Position numbers and translations under genes: made by a program
The notes under the pieces: generated by a model
The model's input: the letters and a program-made list of their open reading frames with translations, nothing else
Database searches by the model: none
Told to the model about the DNA's origin: nothing
Shown: positions 1 through 8,981 of the stretch, in pieces
How the letters are laid out: each line of letters begins with the position of its first letter
How positions within the stretch are numbered: the first letter of the stretch is position 1
Origin: Acanthosoma haemorrhoidale
Lineage: Eukaryota; Arthropoda; Insecta; Hemiptera; Acanthosomatidae
Direction: 5' to 3'
DNA: 64,000 nt
Assembly (NCBI GenBank): GCA_930367205.1
Contig: CAKNEZ010000015.1
Span: 1 to 64,000, forward strand

Positions 1-23
1 GAAATAAACCACCCCCCTAATTC

Positions 24-238
24 CGAAAACTACACGGCGTGATTGCTTCAATACAGAAAAAACTTACTGAAAAAAAAGGATTTTTGTATGGAGTGTTTGA
101 TGGTGTGGGTAGAACCTTGATAATTGATTAAAAAAAAGTGTTAAAGAGGGGAATGATCTTCGGGGCTTCTGGAAACATTATGCGATTCTTGACCCCATTT
201 CCGATGAAAGTACAATCAACGAGATTCTTTTTTTGTAG
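24..238 (+). pseudogene. Coding-like stretch in two frames, unidentified
   Basis: From 24 to 131 one frame is open for 35 codons (motif GFLYGVFDGVGRTLIID) and stops at TAA 129-131. After an A-run, a second frame from 140 to a TAG at 236-238 reads NDLRGFWKHYAILDPISDES in its middle. The residue mix (G, V, D, T, W, P) is less biased than AT-rich noise usually gives, and the shift falls at a homopolymer, so this could be a decayed exon or transposon fragment. In units such as 2 (3131-3232) the second frame begins with ATG and encodes 33 residues. I recognise no family, and such short frames also occur by chance. The same stretch lies at the same offset in every unit. Confidence 0.25.
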
Positions 239-320
239 ATCACCTTCATGCTTTAAGGTAAAATATTTTCTTTCTTCAATAAGACATGAGTTGAGTTAAA
301 ACCATCAATTAGCCGAACGG

Positions 321-594
321 GATGGTAAATTGTATTGCTTATCTGACAGTATTTCATGAATAAATGTATATTGATTACAGAGCGTACCTGATTCATATTG
401 CGATATATATTACAGTAAACTAAAAAATTATATTCATTAATTAAATATGATTCCGAACATAAGAAAGGATGCATGTTTTGTTTCGCCTGTGGATTTATAA
501 ATATAAAACAAAAAGTTATCATAACAGTTACTCGAAGCAGCAAAAAGCTTAGTCATTTTTTTTCATTAGCTGGTTGGTCAAGATAATAAATTTA
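321..594 (+). repeat. Internal subrepeat A (diverged)
   Basis: First of three old direct copies inside the unit. Anchors: GGTAAATTG...TATCTGACAGT (324-350), CTAAAAAATTATATTCATTA (about 420-439), TTTCGCCTGTGGATTTATAA (481-500) and AGCTGGTTGGTCAAGATAAT (569-588). Each has a counterpart in copy B or C in the same order with near-constant spacing. A 96-codon frame on the - strand covers this copy. It is cut to 79 codons by the 5-bp insertion in class A and C units, and the homologous copy B shows no such frame, so I do not call it a gene. Confidence 0.7.
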
Positions 595-711
595 AAAAAA
601 CAATTACAAAGGAAAACTATCATTTACGACTCTTTCTTAATATCTGCTAACATATTTTTTATCTTCGATGAAACATAGTAAGTCCCAAAAATGAGCGAGT
701 GTCCAGATAAT

Positions 712-990
712 ATGATAAATTGTTATTATCTTCTGACAGTAATTAATAATAAACACATATCCTTGCAAGGGCAAACCATATAAAATACGTCTTAAAATTA
801 TTTTGAATTGAACTATATAGTCGTATACATTTAATGAAGCAAAGCTGCTGCATAATCATTCTGAGAAAGAAGCTTTTCTTCTTTGCCTCTGGATTTAAAA
901 AACTAAATCAAATAAGACAATTAATTTTTAAATTTCAGAAACGGAACATTCAGTCATTCTGCATTTCTCAGCTGGTCAAACAGTTAAAAT
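712..990 (+). repeat. Internal subrepeat B (diverged)
   Basis: Second copy, 390-400 bp downstream of A. Anchors: GATAAATTGTTATTATCTTC then TGACAGTAATTAATAATAAA (714-752), TTTGCCTCTGGATTTAAAAA (882-901) and AGCTGGTCAAACAGTTAAAA (970-989). A 63-codon + strand frame (834-1025) lies mostly in this copy and is open in all 22 units, but near-identical units would keep any frame open. Confidence 0.7.
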
Positions 991-1085
991 ATAGCAATGT
1001 AACCCAAAACATTTTCATTCTTTAATAAAACACGATACGCCTTAAAAGGGTCTACTAGCAAGAGTTTTTGATAAAATTAATGAAA

Positions 1086-1195
1086 GATCTGACACTAATG
1101 TATATTTTTGTTAGGGCATACTATAATCACAATGAAATATAAAACACTAAATTATTTTACTAAAAATTTATATTAATTAATTAAAGTTAATTATA
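1086..1195 (+). repeat. Internal subrepeat C (partial, more diverged)
   Basis: Likely third copy. GATCTGACACTAATGTATAT (1086-1105) pairs with the TCTGACAGT anchors of A and B, and CTAAAAATTTATATTAATTA (1160-1179) pairs with the anchor at about 420 in A. Both give an offset from A of about 740-746 bp. The rest cannot be aligned by eye, and AT-richness makes chance matches likely beyond these two anchors. Confidence 0.45.
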
Positions 1196-1566
1196 TTAAA
1201 AAAATAACTAATTATGAATAGAGAAAAAAATAAATTATTTGAATCAGTAAAACAGTGGGGCACTATAAATGTGCTAACTTTAAGCCTTCCAACAAAGTTT
1301 TTTCCAAAGTATCATAGTTTTTTCTGAAGGGTTACCTGTTAATATTGCCAAAGATCAAAGGAGCTTTCCTTTTTTTTGTTTCCAAAGCCTAAACAATAGA
1401 TATTCTATCTAACCAATGCTTGTTTTAAAATAAAACTTGATTTGACCAAATAAATTTCATCATTCAACCCTTTTGTTTATAATTTTGTAACAGGTATTTA
1501 TTTATTATATTTTAATCTTGAACTGTTTTCACTTTTAAACTTTGACGGTTTGTTTTATTTTAGAAT

Positions 1567-1601
1567 CGTCTGACGTTGGCCTGAGAATGACAGACGTTGG
1601 C
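1567..1601 (+). repeat. Short direct and inverted repeat
   Basis: GACGTTGGC occurs at 1572-1580 and again at 1593-1601. CGTCTG at 1567-1572 and CAGACG at 1591-1596 form inverted arms. The motif is present in all complete units. No function is implied; it may be the trace of a small duplication. Confidence 0.5.
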
Positions 1602-1766
1602 TTTGGAAAATTCTACCAGTAAATAAAGCTAAACATTGAAAAATGCAAAACACTTATTCTGGGAGTTTGTCACACCCTCTGATGTGATTAGCTTATAGAT
1701 AGTAATTATAACCGAGAAAATATAACGTAAAAGGTCGGCGGGTTTAAATTAAAATACTAATGATGA

Positions 1767-1970
1767 CTTGTCAGATTGAAGGGAAATAATGAACTAGTAA
1801 AGTCTAGACTTAAAGATTGGGAGGGTTGGCAAGTGACGAATATTAATGGAAATAGAGTTTAAAAGTTTGCGGCACGGATTAGGAATGAACGACAAAAGGA
1901 AGCAGATTTGTAGGATCGGAAATATAAGTTGGATAAACAGATGAGTTGTAAGTTGTAAAGGAAATAATGA
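1767..1970 (+). pseudogene. Purine-rich coding-like stretch broken by stops, unidentified
   Basis: One + strand frame stays open from 1767 to 1859 (motif KSRLKDWEGWQVTNINGN), then passes a TAA at 1860, a TAG at 1911 and a TAA near 1959 with charged segments between (RIRNERQKEADL, DRKYKLDKQ). The absence of frameshifts over about 65 codons and the strongly charged, helix-prone composition could mark an old coding exon, but a purine-rich strand naturally gives K, R, E, D and N. I recognise no family. The same stretch recurs in all complete units. Confidence 0.22.
1800..1811. other. 12-bp perfect palindrome AAGTCTAGACTT
   Basis: Self-complementary 12-mer present at the same offset in all complete units. 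It could be a protein-binding dyad, but one such palindrome in 3 kb may be chance. Confidence 0.3.
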
Positions 1971-2222
1971 GGTCCTTTAAACCTAAATAATAACACCTCT
2001 TTCAATTTAACTTCTCAATTATACTATTTCTTTTCTGATAAAAAAAACTTTATACAGTTTATAGCTATTTGTTTATTTATTATACAGGAGTTGACTGGGC
2101 GCCTTTGCAAAATTGAGGGCAGCTTCTGAAAAAAAACAAAATGTTACGATTGAATCAGTTTCTAATGCATGATCATAACATTTACACTTACTAAATTAAA
2201 CAGTCATGCTTTGAAGGTTTGA

Positions 2223-2706
2223 TCAAAAAGTGACGAGAATTTTATAATCGATGTGTTTTTCCAATTTCAATAGCGTAGAGCATATGAGTTCCTGCCAGAA
2301 GGTCGTATGGTCGTTCCAAAGTAAACTTGGAAGTAATGCGCTGTTTATGTGAAGTGAGCTGACAAAAACGACTGGAATTGTGGCAAGACAATTTGTGGCA
2401 ATCGCATCACAATAACGCTCACTCCTCACCGATTGTTCATAATTTTTTAGCGAAAAACAACACTATTGAGTTACCTCACCAACCGTATTCACCGGACATG
2501 GCTCCCAGCAACTTCTTTTTGTTCCTCAAGTTGAAAAACACCTTGAAAGGATGACAACACCATTGATGCGAGATCGCTGAAGGAGCTAAGAGCTATATCA
2601 AATAGTGAGTTTGACATGATGAAGATTGGAAAAAGCGCTGTCACAAGTGTATTATTATATCTGAGGGGATTACTTTGAAGGGGACAAAATTGCTATTGAT
2701 GAATAA
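2223..2706 (+). pseudogene. Mariner transposase relic, unit 1 (3' half, dead)
   Basis: C-terminal part of a mariner-family (DD34D) DNA transposase read on the + strand through five frame segments. 2223-2325 gives FIIDVFF and YEFLPEGRMV, typical of the region before the second catalytic aspartate. 2405-2554 gives HHNNA, FLAKNNTIELP and YSPDMAPSNFFLFLKLK, ending at a TGA. 2553-2629 gives SLKELRAISNSEF. About 2624-2664 gives DWKKRCHKC. 2665-2706 gives GDYFEGDKIAIDE and the natural stop. Family members have HHDNA and APSD or APCD here. Both aspartates are asparagine in this copy (codons 2411-2413 and 2510-2512), and only 32 residues separate them instead of 34. The N-terminal DNA-binding half, the first aspartate and terminal inverted repeats are not found. 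The 68-codon - strand frame at 2223-2429 is only its antisense shadow. Confidence 0.9.
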
Positions 2707-2994
2707 ATAACTACCATAAATACCAGTGCATAATACTCAACTTAAACCAAATACCTACTTAATGCTCATGTGAACATAGTAATTACTGCCGTTATACGCT
2801 TCTATGTTTTATATGTACAATGTTTTTCACTTAACTAGCGTTGGTGTATTAATTGAAATATCATTCGACGGAAAAAATAAATAAGCACATTTGTATAGAT
2901 AATTTTATGCACCTCAATTTTGTATATAGGGTACATTTTGCTAAAATCCACTAGTTTGCGAGATATTTGAGAAAAATCGAGAAAAAAAAAATCA

Positions 2995-5988
2995 GAAATA
3001 AACCACCCCCCTAATTCCGAAAACTACACGGCGTGATTGCTTCAATACAGAAAAAACTTACTGAAAAAAAAGGATTTTTGTATGGAGTGTTTGATGGTGT
3101 GGGTAGAACCTTGATAATTGATTAAAAAAAATGGTTAAAGAGGGGAATGATCTTCGGGGCTTCTGGAAACATTATGCGATTCTTGACCCCATTTCCGATG
3201 AAAGTACAATCAACGAGATTCTTTTTTTGTAGATCACCTTCATGCTTTAAGGTAAAATATTTTCTTTCTTCAATAAGACATGAGTTGAGTTAAAACCATC
3301 AATTAGCCGAACGGGATGGTAAATTGTATTGCTTATCTGACAGTATTTCATGAATAAATGTATATTGATTACAGAGCGTACCTGATTCATATTGCGATAT
3401 ATATTACAGTAAACTAAAAAATTATATTCATTAATTAAATATGATTCCGAACATAAGAAAGGATGCATGTTTTGTTTCGCCTGTGGATTTATAAATATAA
3501 AACAAAAAGTTATCATAACAGTTACTCGAAGCAGCAAAAAGCTTAGTCATTTTTTTTCATTAGCTGGTTGGTCAAGATAATAAATTTAAAAAAACAATTA
3601 CAAAGGAAAACTATCATTTACGACTCTTTCTTAATATCTGCTAACATATTTTTTATCTTCGATGAAACATAGTAAGTCCCAAAAATGAGCGAGTGTCCAG
3701 ATAATATGATAAATTGTTATTATCTTCTGACAGTAATTAATAATAAACACATATCCTTGCAAGGGCAAACCATATAAAATACGTCTTAAAATTATTTTGA
3801 ATTGAACTATATAGTCGTATACATTTAATGAAGCAAAGCTGCTACATAATCATTCTGAGAAAGAAGCTTTTCTTCTTTGCCTCTGGATTTAAAAAACTAA
3901 ATCAAATAAGACAATTAATTTTTAAATTTCAGAAACGGAACATTCAGTCATTCTGCATTTCTCAGCTGGTCAAACAGTTAAAATATAGCAATGTAACCCA
4001 AAACATTTTCATTCTTTAATAAAACACGATACGCCTTAAAAGGGTCTACTAGCAAGAGTTTTTGATAAAATTAATGAAAGATCTGACACTAATGTATATT
4101 TTTGTTAGGGCATACTATAATCACAATGAAATATAAAACACTAAATTATTTTACTAAAAATTTATATTAATTAATTAAAGTTAATTATATTAAAAAAATA
4201 ACTAATTATGAATAGAGAAAAAAATAAATTATTTGAATCAGTAAAACAGTGGGGCACTATAAATGTGCTAACTTTAAGCCTTCCAACAAAGTTTTTTTCC
4301 AAAGTATCATAGTTTTTTCTGAAGGGTTACCTGTTAATATTGCCAAAGATCAAAGGAGCTTTCCTTTTTTTTTTTTCCAAAGCCTAAACAATAGATATTC
4401 TATCTAACCAATGCTTGTTTTAAAATAAAACTTGATTTGACCAAATAAATTTCATCATTCAACCCTTTTGTTTATAATTTTGTAACAGGTATTTATTTAT
4501 TATATTTTAATCTTGAACTGTTTTCACTTTTAAACTTTGACGGTTTGTTTTATTTTAGAATCGTCTGACGTTGGCCTGAGAATGACAGACGTTGGCTTTG
4601 GAAAATTCTACCAGTAAATAAAGCTAAACATTGAAAAATGCAAAACACTTATTCTGGGAGTTTGTCACACCCTCTGATGTGATTAGCTTATAGATAGTAA
4701 TTATAACCGAGAAAATATAACGTAAAAGGTCGGCGGGTTTAAATTAAAATACTAATGATGACTTGTCAGATTGAAGGGAAATAATGAACTAGTAAAGTCT
4801 AGACTTAAAGATTGGGAGGGTTGGCAAGTGACGAATATTAATGGAAATAGAGTTTAAAAGTTTGCGGCACGGATTAGGAATGAACGACAAAAGGAAGCAG
4901 ATTTGTAGGATCGGAAATATAAGTTGGATAAACAGATGAGTTGTAAGTTGTAAAGGAAATAATGAGGTCCTTTAAACCTAAATAATAACACCTCTTTCAA
5001 TTTAACTTCTCAATTATACTATTTCTTTTCTGATAAAAAAAACTTTATACAGTTTATAGCTATTTGTTTATTTATTATACAGGAGTTGACTGGGCGCCTT
5101 TGCAAAATTGAGGGCAGCTTCTGAAAAAAAACAAAATGTTACGATTGAATCAGTTTCTAATGCATGATCATAACATTTACACTTACTAAATTAAACAGTC
5201 ATGCTTTGAAGGTTTGATCAAAAAGTGACGAGAATTTTATAATCGATGTGTTTTTCCAATTTCAATAGCGTAGAGCATATGAGTTCCTGCCAGAAGGTCG
5301 TATGGTCGTTCCAAAGTAAACTTGGAAGTAATGCGCTGTTTATGTGAAGTGAGCTGACAAAAAAGACTGGAATTGTGGCAAGACAATTTGTGGCAATCGC
5401 ATCACAATAACGCTCACTCCTCACCGATTGTTCATAATTTTTTAGCGAAAAACAACACTATTGAGTTACCTCACCAACCGTATTCACCGGACATGGCTCC
5501 CAGCAACTTCTTTTTGTTCCTCAAGTTGAAAAACACCTTGAAAGGATGACAACACCATTGATGCGAGATCGCTGAAGGAGCTAAGAGCTATATCAAATAG
5601 TGAGTTTGACATGATGAAGATTGGAAAAAGCGCTGTCACAAGTGTATTATTATATCTGAGGGGATTACTTTGAAGGGGACAAAATTGCTATTGATGAATA
5701 AATAACTACCATAAATACCAGTGCATAATACTCAACTTAAACCAAATACCTACTTAATGCTCATGTGAACATAGTAATTACTGCCGTTATACGCTTCTAT
5801 GTTTTATATGTACAATGTTTTTCACTTAACTAGCGTTGGTGTATTAATTGAAATATCATTCGACGGAAAAAATAAATAAGCACATTTGTATAGATAATTT
5901 TATGCACCTCAATTTTGTATATAGGGTACATTTTGCTAAAATCCACTAGTTTGCGAGATATTTGAGAAAAATCGAGAAAAAAAAATCA
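2995..5988 (+). repeat. Unit 2 (2,994 bp)
   Basis: No 52-bp segment and no 98-bp deletion. It has AATGGTTAAAG near offset 135, AAAAAAGACTGG in the relic, TGTATAGATAA near the 3' end and an A9 tail. Unique change: the G that normally interrupts the T-run is a T at 4373, giving a T12 run at 4365-4376. Confidence 0.93.
5218..5701 (+). pseudogene. Mariner transposase relic, unit 2
   Basis: 484 bp, same breaks as in unit 1. AAAAAAGACTGG replaces AAAACGACTGG, a change shared with units 3-6, 9, 14 and 17. Both catalytic Asp codons are Asn. Confidence 0.9.
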
Positions 5989-8981
5989 GAAATAAACCAC
6001 CCCCCTAATTCCGAAAACTACACGGCGTGATTGCTTCAATACAGAAAAAACTTACTGAAAAAAAAGGATTTTTGTATGGAGTGTTTGATGGTGTGGGTAG
6101 AACCTTGATAATTGATTAAAAAAAATGGTTAAAGAGGGGAATGATCTTCGGGGCTTCTGGAAACATTATGCGATTCTTGACCCCATTTCCGATGAAAGTA
6201 CAATCAACGAGATTCTTTTTTTGTAGATCACCTTCATGCTTTAAGGTAAAATATTTTCTTTCTTCAATAAGACATGAGTTGAGTTAAAACCATCAATTAG
6301 CCGAACGGGATGGTAAATTGTATTGCTTATCTGACAGTATTTCATGAATAAATGTATATTGATTACAGAGCGTACCTGATTCATATTGCGATATATATTA
6401 CAGTAAACTAAAAAATTATATTCATTAATTAAATATGATTCCGAACATAAGAAAGGATGCATGTTTTGTTTCGCCTGTGGATTTATAAATATAAAACAAA
6501 AAGTTATCATAACAGTTACTCGAAGCAGCAAAAAGCTTAGTCATTTTTTTTCATTAGCTGGTTGGTCAAGATAATAAATTTAAAAAAACAATTACAAAGG
6601 AAAACTATCATTTACGACTCTTTCTTAATATCTGCTAACATATTTTTTATCTTCGATGAAACATAGTAAGTCCCAAAAATGAGCGAGTGTCCAGATAATA
6701 TGATAAATTGTTATTATCTTCTGACAGTAATTAATAATAAACACATATCCTTGCAAGGGCAAACCATATAAAATACGTCTTAAAATTATTTTGAATTGAA
6801 CTATATAGTCGTATACATTTAATGAAGCAAAGCTGCTACATAATCATTCTGAGAAAGAAGCTTTTCTTCTTTGCCTCTGGATTTAAAAAACTAAATCAAA
6901 TAAGACAATTAATTTTTAAATTTCAGAAACGGAACATTCAGTCATTCTGCATTTCTCAGCTGGTCAAACAGTTAAAATATAGCAATGTAACCCAAAACAT
7001 TTTCATTCTTTAATAAAACACGATACGCCTTAAAAGGGTCTACTAGCAAGAGTTTTTGATAAAATTAATGAAAGATCTGACACTAATGTATATTTTTGTT
7101 AGGGCATACTATAATCACAATGAAATATAAAACACTAAATTATTTTACTAAAAATTTATATTAATTAATTAAAGTTAATTATATTAAAAAAATAACTAAT
7201 TATGAATAGAGAAAAAAATAAATTATTTGAATCAGTAAAACAGTGGGGCACTATAAATGTGCTAACTTTAAGCCTTCCAACAAAGTTTTTTTCCAAAGTA
7301 TCATAGTTTTTTCTGAAGGGTTACCTGTTAATATTGCCAAAGATCAAAGGAGCTTTCCTTTTTTTTGTTTCCAAAGCCTAAACAATAGATATTCTATCTA
7401 ACCAATGCTTGTTTTAAAATAAAACTTGATTTGACCAAATAAATTTCATCATTCAACCCTTTTGTTTATAATTTTGTAACAGGTATTTATTTATTATATT
7501 TTAATCTTGAACTGTTTTCACTTTTAAACTTTGACGGTTTGTTTTATTTTAGAATCGTCTGACGTTGGCCTGAGAATGACAGACGTTGGCTTTGGAAAAT
7601 TCTACCAGTAAATAAAGCTAAACATTGAAAAATGCAAAACACTTATTCTGGGAGTTTGTCACACCCTCTGATGTGATTAGCTTATAGATAGTAATTATAA
7701 CCGAGAAAATATAACGTAAAAGGTCGGCGGGTTTAAATTAAAATACTAATGATGACTTGTCAGATTGAAGGGAAATAATGAACTAGTAAAGTCTAGACTT
7801 AAAGATTGGGAGGGTTGGCAAGTGACGAATATTAATGGAAATAGAGTTTAAAAGTTTGCGGCACGGATTAGGAATGAACGACAAAAGGAAGCAGATTTGT
7901 AGGATCGGAAATATAAGTTGGATAAACAGATGAGTTGTAAGTTGTAAAGGAAATAATGAGGTCCTTTAAACCTAAATAATAACACCTCTTTCAATTTAAC
8001 TTCTCAATTATACTATTTCTTTTCTGATAAAAAAAACTTTATACAGTTTATAGCTATTTGTTTATTTATTATACAGGAGTTGACTGGGCGCCTTTGCAAA
8101 ATTGAGGGCAGCTTCTGAAAAAAAACAAAATGTTACGATTGAATCAGTTTCTAATGCATGATCATAACATTTACACTTACTAAATTAAACAGTCATGCTT
8201 TGAAGGTTTGATCAAAAAGTGACGAGAATTTTATAATCGATGTGTTTTTCCAATTTCAATAGCGTAGAGCATATGAGTTCCTGCCAGAAGGTCGTATGGT
8301 CGTTCCAAAGTAAACTTGGAAGTAATGCGCTGTTTATGTGAAGTGAGCTGACAAAAAAGACTGGAATTGTGGCAAGACAATTTGTGGCAATCGCATCACA
8401 ATAACGCTCACTCCTCACCGATTGTTCATAATTTTTTAGCGAAAAACAACACTATTGAGTTACCTCACCAACCGTATTCACCGGACATGGCTCCCAGCAA
8501 CTTCTTTTTGTTCCTCAAGTTGAAAAACACCTTGAAAGGATGACAACACCATTGATGCGAGATCGCTGAAGGAGCTAAGAGCTATATCAAATAGTGAGTT
8601 TGACATGATGAAGATTGGAAAAAGCGCTGTCACAAGTGTATTATTATATCTGAGGGGATTACTTTGAAGGGGACAAAATTGCTATTGATGAATAAATAAC
8701 TACCATAAATACCAGTGCATAATACTCAACTTAAACCAAATACCTACTTAATGCTCATGTGAACATAGTAATTACTGCCGTTATACGCTTCTATGTTTTA
8801 TATGTACAATGTTTTTCACTTAACTAGCGTTGGTGTATTAATTGAAATATCATTCGACGGAAAAAATAAATAAGCACATTTGTATTGATAATTTTATGCA
8901 CCTCAATTTTGTATATAGGGTACATTTTGCTAAAATCCACTAGTTTGCGAGATATTTGAGAAAAATCGAGAAAAAAAATCA
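5989..8981 (+). repeat. Unit 3 (2,993 bp)
   Basis: Nearly the same as unit 2 but with TGTATTGATAA near the 3' end and an A8 tail, and with the T-run interrupted by G as usual. No 52-bp segment; mariner relic full length for this array. Confidence 0.93.
8212..8695 (+). pseudogene. Mariner transposase relic, unit 3
   Basis: 484 bp, like unit 2 at all sites I compared. Confidence 0.9.

Larger units (their letters stand above)
1..2994 (+). repeat. Unit 1 (2,994 bp), reference unit for the internal map
   Basis: Map of this unit: C-rich start (1-23); coding-like frames (24-238); featureless AT-rich DNA (239-320); subrepeats A (321-594), B (712-990) and C (1086-1195); AT-rich spacer with T-runs (1196-1560) in which I see no gene; short repeats (1567-1601); nothing recognisable (1602-1766); purine-rich coding-like stretch (1767-1970); AT-rich spacer (1971-2222); mariner relic (2223-2706); AT-rich tail with nothing firm (2707-2994). 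Diagnostic bases: AGTGTTAAAG near 140 (class B and D units share this), GCTGCTGCAT at 843, six Ts instead of seven near 1300, no 52-bp segment, AAAACGACTGG in the relic, and an A10 tail. This mixture of class markers makes unit 1 a mosaic. Confidence 0.93.

Noticed and set aside
253..543. 96-codon - strand frame recurring in the units (79 or 100 codons in some)
   Set aside because: It lies in a diverged internal subrepeat. A 5-bp insertion changes and shortens its end in class A and C units, and its start shifts in class D. There is no recognisable motif, and repetition of nearly identical DNA explains its recurrence.
834..1025. 63-codon + strand frame open in all 22 units
   Set aside because: It covers the homologue of the region read on the opposite strand by the 96-codon frame, has no motif, and among its few variants missense changes (Y to C, I to T) are as common as silent ones. 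Near-identity of the units is enough to keep it open.
1255..1275. TATAAAT promoter-like motif inside GCACTATAAATGTGC
   Set aside because: It is a short AT-rich match within a small hairpin, is altered to TTGGACACTATAAAT in several units, and has no gene downstream.
1196..1560. Exon/intron signals (T-rich tracts followed by AG, for example near 1560 and 2085)
   Set aside because: Such sites are expected by chance in AT-rich DNA, and no open frame of useful length adjoins them.
1800..1811. Candidate centromere-protein binding box
   Set aside because: I looked for a CENP-B-box-like pattern (TTCGNNNNANNCGGG) and did not see one. The 12-bp palindrome alone does not support such a call.
2223..2429. 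68-codon - strand frame in most units
   Set aside because: It is antisense to the mariner relic, whose + strand motifs (YEFLPEG, HHNNA) identify the real reading direction.
2091..2780. Terminal inverted repeats bounding a complete mariner
   Set aside because: No matching inverted ends or TA target duplication could be paired around the relic, and the 5' half of the transposase is missing.
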